From contig CM055105.1 of assembly GCA_029204225.1 (NCBI GenBank), positions 49,055,688 to 49,119,687 on the forward strand: a DNA stretch of 64,000 nucleotides, given 5' to 3'. The notes under the pieces are model-generated. The model ran no database searches. It was not told the DNA's origin and saw nothing but the letters and a program-made list of their open reading frames with translations. The position numbers were made by a program, and so were the translations under genes. The DNA is from Diphasiastrum complanatum. Lineage: Eukaryota > Streptophyta > Lycopodiopsida > Lycopodiales > Lycopodiaceae. Below, one piece after another: positions 22,141 to 33,575 of the stretch. Numbering within the stretch: the stretch's first letter is position 1; each line of letters starts with the position of its first letter.

Positions 22141-23073
22141 TTAGGGCCCTTTTGGACTCAAAAAGGGCCTCCAAAACTGAGCCAAATCTTTCTTAATTGG
22201 TTAGCGTTACTAATCTCGCCTAAGTGGCAGGTAACTCTTGGGTTTGATAGGGGTTAAAGGCTACTTCATATAGGTTTTATGGTTAATAAACCTAGGATAA
22301 ATAGGGGTTATAACCATAATGGTCAAGGACATTAATTTTAAGGCACATTTCAAATTTTGTTGTCCAATATGCCCTTTCGTTGCCCTTCACAATTTTTCAA
22401 ATGAAAAATGAACACTACAACCATACTACCTTTCAAACGTACATGTTTTTAATAAGTGCACATTTTCCAAACTTTAAAGAATGTGGAAACTTCAAAAGTA
22501 ACATTAAAAAGTTGCGGTCAAATGTGACAACTAGTGTCGGCCCCAATAGTTAGTAAAAAGACAAAAATAGATTCTTTGGGTTTATTGCACCCATGCAAGA
22601 TATTGATCACATTGAAATTTTCCATTTGATACATCATCTCCCTGGAAGGGCAGAATGGTTCTTGAAGGTCATGTAGTTTTCAAAATGCATAAGAATCTTA
22701 CCAGTGTGTGGGACCACTTATGCTGTGAAGGGCAATATGGATACTGAAGTTTATAAGCTTTTCACAATGAACTGACGTAAACAAAGAGAGAAAGAAAGTT
22801 TGACTCAATATTATAACTTAGTTACATTGAACTGAGGTAATTGTGTTTGGAGGACCATGTATGTAGTTAATGAATAAGACATGTGCACCATAGGGTTAAA
22901 GTAGGGTTAGCATATGTGGGACCATGGCTTAATCAAAAACTAACTATCGGATTTGTCATGTCATATGGACCATTGCCAAATATGTGTAAGCATTTCATTG
23001 GATATGAAGGGTGATTAGTGTTAATCACATGGCTCACAAATAGAGGCCTTTTTTGAGTTCAAAAGGGCCCTAG
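22141..23073. mobile_element. TIR family 2 element (about 930 bp)
   Basis: The left end TTAGGGCCCTTTTGGACTC, then AAAAAGGGCCTC, is the inverted complement of the right end GAGGCCTTTTTTGAGTTC, then AAAAGGGCCCTAG, with few mismatches over about 31 bp. Each end is itself an imperfect palindrome. The interior has no transposase-like frame, so it is non-autonomous. A partial copy is at 19590-19741. Confidence 0.75.
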
Positions 23074-23803
23074 TGAACCTTTAGCCTCGTACGACACATG
23101 GAAGTTTATGGGTTATATAAGCAAATCCAACCACTTTCATCAATGTGAATTTTTCACATTTTTCTTATCATGTAGCTTATTTTGGAATTAAAAGTGAGGT
23201 CCCGCCTATATTTGCCTCAATATGTTTGTTGTAGTTGAGGTGCTACTCCACTTGCAAGTTAGCCATTCACAAATTAGTAACTTATGGATGAGAAGAGAGG
23301 TGCATCACAAGGAGGCCAAGATGGCTGAACAATGGAGTGTGGCAGTTGGAGGAGAAGAGAGGAAGGCAACTAGCAGACTGCGTTGGAATCAAAACTAATT
23401 GAAGCACAGGTTAGCTTAAGGAAGGTGTTTCACAAGAGTTAAACAACATCACAAAATGAACTAGTTCAAGTTAGTGCTAACTAAATATGTTACCTAAATT
23501 GTGAGCACACTTCTCACTTAACTTCAGTTAGCACTAACTGAAAATCACTAACTTGTAAGTCGGCCCTTAGCTACTTTCTGTCTTTTGTATAGTTGGAGAA
23601 GCCTTTGACATGCATGCAAGTGTTTTCTGTAGCACACAGGATTACAAGAAAAGACGTGGTATGAAATAGCAAGTAATGGGCTGTACAGGCACCAGAGAAG
23701 TTGCAGCCATTGATCATGACAATCCATAGAAGATGAAATTTCTATAAGGGGATGAACTTCGAGATGGTATAGCTAATTCAGTGTCACTGCTAGCTTTTTG
23801 GTA
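23074..23803. other. 3' flank of the RING gene, no other gene
   Basis: No coding sequence is supported. The minus-strand 3' UTR of the RING-H2 gene should lie in the right part. Confidence 0.3.
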
Positions 23804-24394
23804 TTAGGGCCAAAAACTAACTGACACAGAAGCTTGTTCTGGTAGGTGCTCAGTAATCTCTTCATCACAGGCGCAGGCAGAGATCGCAGCCCCTTGCACT
23901 ATATTGTGTCTGCAAACGGGGCAGGACGTATGCAGGTTGAACCAAACATCAACGCACTCCATGTGAAACAAGTGCCCACATATTGGAAGGATTCGTACCA
24001 TTTCGCCATCCCGGAAATCGCTCAGGCAGATCATGCATTCACTGCACAGACCTTTCCATTCTATGTGAGGGGAATGAATGGCCTTCTTATCATACTGTAT
24101 GACAGGGATCATGCTAACAACAGCATCCTTTAGACCAGCAGCCTTCTCCTCTGGTCCCTGCATTTCCTGGTGCTGCAGTTCATCAGCGTTAGGGAGCACA
24201 CTGCTCAGAAACCAACTGAGGATGGAGTCCCAGCGAACAAGGCACACAAGTACTATCAGCAGAATGCCCACAATTATCATGGTTGCTCGTACAATAAATT
24301 TTTTGTCTAAACATGGAAAATCAGAGTCGGATCCACCAAATCCAGTACTCATAGTTGGTAGTGAAGGTGGAAATGCAGCAGAGAAAATTCTCAT
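23804..24394 (-). CDS. ATL-type RING-H2 finger protein, probable E3 ubiquitin ligase
   Basis: A 196-residue protein. A hydrophobic segment at about residues 34-54 predicts one membrane span. A GLK segment (87-89) with a following Pro resembles the GLD motif of the ATL family. The RING-H2 zinc ligands are C120, C123, C139, H141, H144, C147, C158 and C161, with the typical Trp after VDV and the CPVC end. ATL proteins are membrane-anchored E3 ligases that pass ubiquitin from an E2 to a target; the target here is unknown. The Met at 24394 was chosen because the frame further upstream reads through a GT/GA microsatellite. It is intronless, as most ATL genes are, and intact. A basic or acidic partner gene is not evident nearby. 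Confidence 0.88.
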   Translation of the reverse strand: MRIFSAAFPPSLPTMSTGFGGSDSDFPCLDKKFIVRATMIIVGILLIVLVCLVRWDSILSWFLSSVLPNADELQHQEMQGPEEKAAGLKDAVVSMIPVIQYDKKAIHSPHIEWKGLCSECMICLSDFRDGEMVRILPICGHLFHMECVDVWFNLHTSCPVCRHNIVQGAAISACACDEEITEHLPEQASVSVSFWP

Positions 24395-24414
24395 GCCTTT
24401 TACCTTGCCTTTTA

Positions 24415-24415
24415 C

Positions 24416-24469
<54 letters not shown>
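24415..24469. repeat. (TC)n(AC)n compound microsatellite in the RING gene leader
   Basis: A TC run followed by an AC run. It lies about 20 bp upstream of the RING gene start codon and so probably in its 5' UTR, where it would be transcribed as (GU)n(GA)n. Confidence 0.9.
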
Positions 24470-24474
<5 letters not shown>

Positions 24475-24599
24475 AAAAGGAGATGCAAGACTTGACTGTG
24501 AGGAGAAAGTAAATTGAAGCATAACTATATATTCCCCAAGGAAAAAGAATTATGCTCCTATTATCTTTTTGTGTGATTGAGGAGGGAATCAAGAAATAT

Positions 24600-25811
24600 G
24601 TTGGTAATTTTTTATTGGTTTAGGAGAGAGTAGCTAGTCATGGGCTGGCCACCATCCAAGGGTTTGCTCAAGAATGTTTGTGATGCTCTCGACATATCAA
24701 TGGTTGTTAGAAAGATTGTGCTCGAGTGGAAGATCGAATTCATTAAAAAAATTTGCTCTCCAGAGGAAATATCTAGACCGTTAAAAAGATTGTGTTCAAA
24801 AGAAAAGATCTAAAACTGTAATAAGATTGTGCTCTAAAGATGCAAAATGCTACGTGTCACCCAAAAATGTCTATTTGGATTTGCTTAAAGGTTAAACTTT
24901 ACTATTTATGATGGATGTATAAGATAAAAGATGTAGGTCTTTTAGGTGGCTAAAGCTCAAAATACCAAGTGGTTTTTTTTTAAATTGTCTCATTAAACAA
25001 AACAAGCATCATGATCATTGTACATCCTTTCTCAACAATGTGGGGCCCTTAAAAATATCCATTGCTAGAGCAAATTAGTGCCTTCATGTGTTGTCAACAA
25101 CCTATTGGATTAATGCCCATCCATGTGCCAAGTACGAGTACATTTTCACGTGTGAGTCATGATATTGACACTATGAAAGAAGTGTACAAAAAAGCACACA
25201 ATACTTTACAAATTTCAAATTATTTTGCCCAAGGTGTACTTTTCATGCCTAAAAATCTGGACTCATAATAGTCTACATTTGTATTGCACGGCACCTATAT
25301 ATTTATATTGTGACTACCTTGCACTTATCCTAACAACATCAAAATACACAAGGAATATATTAGCTCTCTAAGGGCAAGCTGCAACTAATTATAGTGGATA
25401 AGGCCCAATACAACCACCTTGGCAAGTAGGCAACATTTCACTTGAAAGCCACCTATAGTGGGGTGGTACCAATACATATTTTCATTTTGAAATGATTGCA
25501 TTCACTTCATATTGTGAAGTTAAAAGTTCTGAAGTGATAACATTGATTCACTATGGATATTAGACTCAAAAGAATTGGAAGCCATTGTACACAATATGAT
25601 TCAAAAACATCTCAAAATCCAACTAATTCGATCAACAATGACTTAGAATATCTCAATGAATGTGACCATTAGCACCTATGTTGTAATAATATGAATACCA
25701 CTCCAAAAAAGCAAAACATTAACATTGAGTCACTCAATAGCTCTAAAATTTCTGATAATACCGAATGACCTACCTAGCACCTATGATTCATATCTAACCT
25801 ACTGAGGCCTA
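24600..25811. other. No gene seen
   Basis: AT-rich. The phrase aaaaagattgtgctc recurs at about 24710, 24780 and 24830, a short degenerate repeat. The left part may include the RING gene promoter. Confidence 0.3.
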
Positions 25812-26850
25812 TTATTCGTATGTGGGAATAGACACGACTTGAGACTCCTCCCAAAGTCTTCGCCAGTCTTCCACAGACCTCCTCACATTTATTGACTCAT
25901 TGGAAAAGCTTGGATACTCTTTGTTGGTGTGTTTCCATGCAAGTGAATCTAAAGGTACCCTCATTATCTCATTTGTAGAGATATGATGTGCATGCCAATC
26001 CATAATTTGTGCAAGAGATTTACAACGAAATAAACGTTGCAATCATAGAATTATTGGAAATGTCGTAAAACTTTGCATGGAATGGTTGCCCCCTGCAAAT
26101 CATCTCTATATCGAGGAGTATCACAAATGGGACATCTCTTGAGAGATTGGTACCTGCCTCGATATAAAGTGCAATCCTTTGGACATGAATGATATTGCTT
26201 GAAGTTCATCCCCATGTTAGACAATATCTTTCGTGCCTCATCTTTTGTCTCAGGCATGACATTCCCTTTTGGGAGAATTTTATTTTTCAATAGTCTGTAC
26301 ATGGCAAAAGAAGTATTAGAAGATTATCGCTAGATGTCCAAATTGTAAAGTTTGTTTCAAAGAAAATATGACAAGCCTGATGAAATTTCTTTTACTCAAA
26401 TAATGATGTGAGGCTTTGGTCACTCTATCTATATTTGGCTTGAAGATTTAATAGAAGTAGAGAAGTTGCCAAACGAGATGTCTTTGCTCCAGGGTACAAT
26501 GTTTTCTTTGATTCTTCTTGCAGATTCTTTTCTTCTTTAGACAAAAGTGCCTCCTCATTTTCTTCATTGTGTCTATCTACATTATTGTTCTCATACATAG
26601 CATCCAACATGTCTCCCATGGCATCAAATTCTTCATTCATTGGAAGCTCATTTTCATCGTTGGAATTTGTTTGCGAAGAGGTAGATGAACTAGATTCAGA
26701 TGCATTGGTCTCTTGATTAATGTGCTCATCAGTTTTCATCATCTCTCTTAAGCCTTGATGTTGACAATGAGATATTGCTCTATATGAGGACCGTTGTCTA
26801 ACATTCGTTGTCTCCAATGCTAAATGAGGATGAAGAATCTTATATACCAA
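25812..26850 (-). pseudogene. CACTA (En/Spm) tnp2-type transposase fragment
   Basis: In order on the minus strand: 26850-26425 reads an acidic N-terminal part and KKTLYPGAKTSRLATSLLLL, the tnp2 segment with LYPG. 26302-26051 reads KILSNMGMNFKQYHSCPKDC, then LYRG, then CPICDTPRYR and the closing IPCKVLRHF. 26042-25812 reads LFRCKSLAQIMDWH and ADS-like DSLAWK followed by EYPSF. These are consecutive conserved blocks of CACTA tnp2 proteins. Frameshifts near 26420 and 26045, and loss of the catalytic C-terminal half, make it non-functional. Confidence 0.85.
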
Positions 26851-26879
26851 AACAACAAAAAGTTGAAACTCTACTTGAT

Positions 26880-28080
26880 AAACATTTCCTCCCCATATTT
26901 GATAGATCTAAATGTTGCATGAATATAAATTTTTTCTTTGCTAAAAAAGTACGCACATAACTACCAATATACCAATCATCAGAGCAACAAATTAAACTAC
27001 CAATATATCAACAACATACCAACATACCAATGATATTTTAGAACATTCTTCATTCCAACTTGTTAACATTCAATAAACTCAAAATTTTGCATGCTTTTAT
27101 CCAGGCAAATGATTGGACTTGATTTTACAATCAGTTTCCCTAACATTCGAGAAATGTTTCCCAACTACACTTGATGAACAACCAACCTTTATCATAGATC
27201 TAGTGGCACAAACCATTACATAAGTGCCATTTGTAATTCTCTTAAAATATTTTACTATTTCATTGATGGGTTTTGATGAAAATCACAATAATAAACATGA
27301 TGCTGGAATGAAAATCATCATAGCAACAACATATCAACAATATACGAACATACCAATGTATCTTTGGGACATTATTCATTCCAACTTGTTAACATTCAAT
27401 AAACTCAAATAATTACCCTCTTCTACATATATACATATTTACATATTTACAAATTTCACATACATTAGCTTTCACTTATTATCTTTTGTAAACATCTAGG
27501 CAAATGACAATTGGATTACCCTAAACCCTAAATCTTGCTCATAGATCTAGTGGCACAAACCATTCCTTCAGTGCCATTTGTAATTCTCTTAAGATATTCT
27601 ACTTTTTCATTGATGGATTTCAATTAAAATCACGATAATAAACATGATGTTGGAATGAAAATCATCATAGCAACAACAAGACTACCAATAAATCAACACT
27701 ATACCAACGTACCAATGTATCTTTTAGAACATTCTTCATTCCAACTTGTTAACATTCAATAAACTCTGTGAATTGCATGCTTCTACATATTTATGTGTTT
27801 GCGAATTTCACATACGTTGGCCAAATAGTTCTTCTAAAATTTTACAGATTTAATGACAAAACCAAATACAATCAAGAATGCATGGATTATACATATTCAA
27901 CATATAAAAAAAAATTAATAATTCACATTTGACTTATTGTCTTTTGCAAACATTTGGGCAAAGGACTGTTGAAACTATACCTGATTAACAATTCCTCCCC
28001 AACCTTGATAGATCTAGTGGCACAGACCATTACAAAAGTGCCCTTACATTCCTAGTAAAATATTCTTCTTTTCCATTGTT
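26880..28080. repeat. Three-copy tandem array, unit about 330-360 bp
   Basis: The block CATTCCAACTTGTTAACATTC occurs at about 27052, 27378 and 27738. The block GATCTAGTGGCACA(A)ACCATT occurs at about 27197, 27545 and 28012. The spacing implies a degenerate tandem repeat of 326-360 bp, non-coding and AT-rich. It adjoins the tnp2 fragment, so it could belong to that transposon. Confidence 0.8.
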
Positions 28081-28555
28081 GTGTTTTATTGTCAATAAAG
28101 GTTGGCCAATGGAAGTATTTATGTATGCACCAATGTTTCCATGCACATTTGGACTGAACGTCCATCAATGTATTTATGATTTGCCCTTGAGATCTTGCAT
28201 CCTTGCATGTGTTGCTCTTCTAAAGAACAAGCATTTGAATTCAAACCATACACTTGCATCCTCCATTGATGATGACACAAAGCATGCCAATCACCCCAAT
28301 TTTATTAAGGTCCTGCATATGGCATCAATGTCACAACACTATTTAGAAGGACCTCAATACTACTCAAAGCAAAGAGGACCAACCCAAATTTAGGAAAGTG
28401 TTCACTAGGCATGACCATATACATTTTGTTGGAGTTTAATCTTACTCCTACTCATCCTAACTGCCCTCCTTCCTTTTCATGTAAATCACTCTCTCAAGTA
28501 GTCTGCAAAAAATGAACTGTTTTTCAACAGTCTGCATTCTTGCACTGATTGTCAC

Positions 28556-28770
28556 TACAGTCTGCATTTTTACTCAGGAATTTCCATAGGCGAAAAACCT
28601 GACACTATCGCCCTTGTCACCTTCGGGCCATCCTGAGCAACTAAGTGTTTTGCGACACTTGTGTTAACTCAGTTTTTAGGCCATTTCAGACACTTTCATA
28701 AATGCGACACTGCTTCGCGTAAAATGCAAAAAATGTGAAAAAGATGACACTCTACAGAAATATACAAGAT
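28556..28770 (+). mobile_element. Possible CACTA-element end with GACACT subterminal motifs
   Basis: Starting with CACTACAGTCTGCATTTTT, the next 200 bp contain at least five GACACT copies (in gacactatcg, gcgacacttg, cagacacttt, gcgacactgc, gatgacactc). A CACTA start plus a repeated short motif is the terminal layout of this superfamily. The matching other end was not found. Confidence 0.4.
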
Positions 28771-29261
28771 TTCAGTACAGACTGTCTACGTCTTCATGCT
28801 CCAATAATAACTGTTCTAATTAGTCAGTTAATCAACTGTTAAGCGATCTTGTAAATTCTTGATCATTTATATGGGAAAGTTGCATAATACCAGTTATGGA
28901 TTAATTCCATAGTACAATTGATTAAATTTCTGGAATGAAATGTTAGAAATAGGGCTATTAACTCATAGAGTAACTGCAGTGCTTCGGATTGAGTTATGGA
29001 TGTCTGAGTCTTGATGGATCTCCTAGAGATTTTGGTTGATTGAATTGTTGTATTTTAGAACATTTGGATATTCTAAATATATTTGTACCAAGAAGCACTA
29101 TTATCTACAAGAAATTGTGGATAAGATTTAGACTATCAAAACAATGAATTTTCTTTAGCTTTGGATTTGATCTATGTAATAAAGAGTTAATTCTCCCAGT
29201 GGTTCATGTAATTATGATTACATGGAAGTGATGAACTTTTATTTGGAGAAGATCAACCCGT

Positions 29262-29460
29262 TTGAAAGATTTATGGCTTAGTGTATCTTGGGATTTTGAG
29301 TTAGTACTCATATATAGAGACAAGCAATTGAAGAATTGTTGCATCTTTGAGTACTTATTTAAATGGAAAGATCAAACTAAGGATAATAATTCATGGATTA
29401 ATATTGAAAGATTAAGGAATAATTTCATGTCTTCTCACCTGGGCAGCAGCGGCCAAGGTT
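29262..29460 (+). pseudogene. Ty3/gypsy C-terminal chromodomain-like fragment
   Basis: The frame reads YRDKQLKNCCIFEYLFKWKD followed by NNSWINIERLRNNF. This is the pattern of the chromodomain-like module at the end of gypsy integrases (EYLVKWK, then W, then L-R). No integrase core precedes it. Further open frame to 29558 has no recognised motif. Confidence 0.6.
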
Positions 29461-29558
29461 CTTGTCATGTCCATTTCGTAGGTCTCCCTACCCATATGTT
29501 GAATTTGACATTATCGAAATTCAAATATTATTTTGCTAATCTTCTTGCACTAACGTAG

Positions 29559-30119
29559 ATTATTTGTGTATTTGTTTAAATTAAAATCACATTTTTGTCG
29601 GTTCATGTAAAAATTTGTCGTAAGGCAGTCTCCCACGAAAGAAGAGTATAAGTATGCATATTCCAACAACATGCAATCATTACTCGAATTATTGGAGACA
29701 CAAGGAGTGAGAATTGATTGGGGTGGATATTCTGACATCTATATGGCTTCAAGATATATTTTAACTTCACTACATTCTTGTGGTCTAACTCTCACTCTCA
29801 CCACATTTCTCAAATAACTTATTCCTCTTCATTGGACGTAGGTATCGCAGTCCCAATCCCATGCATCACAATCACATGATTCCGATGTCCATGGCCAGGA
29901 TGAGGACGACTCAGCTGGATCTAGTTAGGTGTTTCATCAGCACACATGTATGTGAGAGTCCCAATTTAGTTTGTAATATATCTTTGTACTTGGAACATTT
30001 TATTTATGAATATATATTTGTTTAAGATGAGTGTTTCATCAATCTTTAAGTGCATGAAATGTAACTCAAATATTTGCAAATGATTTTGCTTACCAACTTC
30101 TTAAGAAGTGGTGCAAAAG
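29559..30119. other. No gene seen
   Basis: AT-rich. Possibly the 3' part of the gypsy relic that carries the chromodomain fragment. Confidence 0.3.
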
Positions 30120-30531
30120 ACTCCTGGGATTGGTTGGAGGACATTTTTAGGGCATAATGGAGCCAATACACTGGCTCCATTCTGTCTTGCATTTTTTTTT
30201 TTTTTTGCATTTTCACTCCTTTGGAATAAGCCTCGGGAATGAGTACCTATATTTCCGAGGTTTATTTCGACATCCCTCGATATAACCCTCAGAACACATT
30301 CACTCTGATCAGTCTATCCTCGAGGGTTATATTGAGGTCCCTTGAAAAATACATTCCATAAATAACACGAAAATATTATCATGGGGATACTTCGGAAACC
30401 GATGCAATTATCGAGGTTTTGTTAGCGAGGCATACATCGTTGGACATACCGGTGTTTAAGGACCTTTTTTTGAATTTTTGCTCCATAAAACCCTCGGTAA
30501 TAGGGTCGAAAAACCTCCAAAATGTTATAGT
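30120..30531 (-). mobile_element. Possible CACTA-element end with CCTCGA/CCGAGG subterminal motifs
   Basis: The right end reads TTATAGTG (30524-30531), i.e. CACTATAACATTTTGG on the minus strand. Within the preceding 400 bp the motif CCTCG(A/G) or its complement occurs about eight times (for example cctcggga, ccgaggtt, cctcgatat, cctcgaggg, tcgaggttt, agcgaggc, cctcggta). The tnp2 fragment at 25812-26850 has the same orientation, but the left terminus was not found. Confidence 0.5.
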
Positions 30532-31849
30532 GTTTTTGAAGATTGCACCACACATAAAGGTTTCAATAAAATGAGGATGAATTTAAGACCACTTTATTCA
30601 AAGCGTAGAGATCTATATAAGAATAAGAAGCTAGATCAAGTGAGCATCTATGAGCTTTTTATAAAATTTTATTTACTTTTGTTTCAGTTTGATGAAAAAA
30701 GAAGAAAACACATATATATTTTTTCTACTAAGGTTTAAAGTAGGTTTTGGTTGCTATCTCTTGGTCACATACTATGGCTATGCCCTTTGAATCATATAAT
30801 ATTGTGTTTATCTCCATCACATGGAAAATCCTAAAAAATTGATACTATTTTGGTGGGTTTGATTTGTATTACATTTCATGTCTATTCTCATTTACTCTCT
30901 TTATTTCCTACTCAACCTTCATTTACAATAATAACACATTTCTAAACAAAAAAAGCCAACAAAAAACACCTTTATGAAGGGGAAGAACTTAAACCTTTCT
31001 CTTTAGAGTATCATTTTTGTAGCTTGATGTACATAGGCATCAAAGGACCGACACCAAGTTTGTGGTTGGGGCATTTTATATGATGTTGTGGAGATGTCTT
31101 ATCAAGTTTCCATAAAAGTTATGCTATTTGTTTTCAACATAACAAATTACTTTTGTGTCAAGGTTGTAATCAAAATATAATTATCATCCTCTACACTATT
31201 TTCAAGGAAGTAGGAAATCCTTGTAGAAGATGGTCAAGGTTGCAATAGATTTGTGTTTATATATGATTTGAGAATTCGTTTATACAAAAATATATAGGAG
31301 TCAACTTACTAGTTTGACATATAGTAATAGTTCAACGACGATTTAGATACAATTGTCTCACTTTTTATTAGGTTTGATGCTCTACATCTATATCCAGGTG
31401 TAAAATACTTCAAGCAGCCAATGTAGTCAAATTCTAGAAATTGATTCAAAGCTCTTGTGTCTCCTATCAATATCTTACAACATCAAAATGTCAAATAGTG
31501 ACATAGATTCACATTTTCCAATTTTGTGGCAACAATCTTGATTCTACCTAGGTGATCATTAATATTATCAATATGGAGCACATAAGTAAATTATACATAG
31601 ATTAGGTTGAAATACTTTATAAAACTGGATGTCGAGGCGTCATAGTCCAAGCCTATATGTGACCATTAAGATTTTAAAGATACCGATCAATGGCTAGGAT
31701 GGAGGGCACCCAACTACCTAGGATTACTTTAGATTATAAATAGGGCAATAAAACATCATACCTTTTTTTTATTTGCCATTTTCTCAATAAAAGAATGGTA
31801 AGAGTTGCCCTTGCCTATTTATGATGTGAATGATTCCTAAATCTTTGTT

Positions 31850-31917
<68 letters not shown>

Positions 31918-33575
31918 GAGTTCGTCATGCATTATCTTTGTGAACAATAATTTTTAAAGGGACCTTCATTCTTCTTGTGCATTTGAACTCAAGTGTTGTT
32001 GCCTCATTTCTCTATACTCTTAGCTCAAAATTAATGCTAGATTAGGATCAACATATTTCATTTGGAAGCCACCAGCCCATAACTTAGGTGTAAATATGAT
32101 CTAATTATATATTGTCATTAAAAAACATACATACAAATCAATGTCATTGTTAGGACATAGCTTTTTTTATAATTCTTAAGAATTACACAAAGGAAACAAA
32201 GTTAATTTCTATTTGTTTAAGAGATTAACATCCTCCTTAAAGAGTTTGATGTGGATAATTTTACTTGCACCTACATAGGGAAGTCAAGTGCACCATGTTA
32301 CGTGGTGTCTCTACAAAATACCATAATTGCGAGCAAAAAAAGTCTACGGTGACCATGTCCAAAATAAATTCAATGTTTTTTTTCTAGAGGTCATTTATTC
32401 ATCGATTAGACCTAAACATTGCAAAACATGGAGACTTGACCATTGAGTTTGCAACCTTTTTTCTAGCATTCAGAGCTTCAACATAGCTCCTTAGCAGTTT
32501 GGAAGCTTTTGGCCTTCATTCTAAGGGTCCATCCTCCATCCATGAGGCTAACAAATGAGGCCCTTTTTATGGGGTTTAGGGGTTCAGCTAACTTGTGATC
32601 ATCAACTCAGAGCAACTCGTTTGTCTGCATTCTTGCTTGATTCCCCGACACATGTTGCCTTCAAGTATGTTACTTTCTATGAATCTAATCATGCTGCTTA
32701 TCTCTTATAAATGCCACCTTCTCAATAGTTGGTTTTACATTACTCTTGAGGCCTAACATTTGTAGAGCTTTAATGTACAATGGGTGATCATAATTAAGAC
32801 TGTGTAGGATTTGTTGCCAAGATAGGTGAACCATGAGTTTAGTAGTAAATCGACAAATACAAACAATCCAATTGTTGATATTCATTTTTTATCGCTTCAT
32901 TTTAGATTTATAGGGCTTTTATATGGCTCAAAATCAGCTCGTTTTGGTTATGGATCTTACGTTGTAAGGTTTCATTTTAACCTTTCATCGATTTCATAGT
33001 AGTTTTGTGAGTTTTTTTTATAAGGTTAGTCTCAAATTTTTTTAAGAGCACTTGAGTATACATAGTGAGCTATTTTGGTGCTTACATAGATGTGCATAAA
33101 GTGAAGGTGATTACGTTGGAGAAATAAGCTTAGTGTACGTAGTGACCGTTGGCTATCCAACCCTCCTCCTCCTCCTACTGCTGCTGCTTCTATCTGTACA
33201 CCTCTCCTGCTCTCCTCCTCTCGCCTCCCTGGCTATTGGAACGAACCGCCTCAGCACGGTTATATCTATCGTCGTACACGTATACTAAATGTTTGCATTG
33301 CTATCCAGACGCTGATGGTTTCTTCTCATAGTTTGAAGGTATCATAATGGGTTGAGATTGATCATAGAGAGGTATACAAGCTGATCATGATCAGAATGTT
33401 TCGAGAGCAATTGGGTTAGCTTCATTGGACAATTAAGACGTTGATCAAGCTATTGCGAGTGCCAATTGGGTGCAGCGGCCTGCAGTAGGAACAAGTGATA
33501 AGTATTAGAGGTATTGGGAGAAGTTGATCTGATCATCGATTGCTAATTTCTGATAGAAGAATTAGCGATTGAGAT
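30532..33575. other. AT-rich intergenic DNA; right part is the promoter region of the next gene
   Basis: No coding sequence is supported up to about 33100. From 33150 the sequence becomes richer in CTC and CTG trinucleotides (ctcctcctcctcctactgctgctgctt), typical of a plant promoter or 5' UTR, and leads into the gene at 33576. Confidence 0.4.
31851..31911. repeat. (GA)n microsatellite
   Basis: Perfect GA run of about 60 bp. Confidence 0.97.

Noticed and set aside
26880-28080. CRISPR-like array
   Set aside because: Repeat units are over 300 bp and degenerate, and the genome is clearly that of a plant.
33149-33331. Small frame MAIQPSSSSYCCC before the large gene
   Set aside because: Low-complexity TCC/TGC leader sequence; more likely 5' UTR than a gene.
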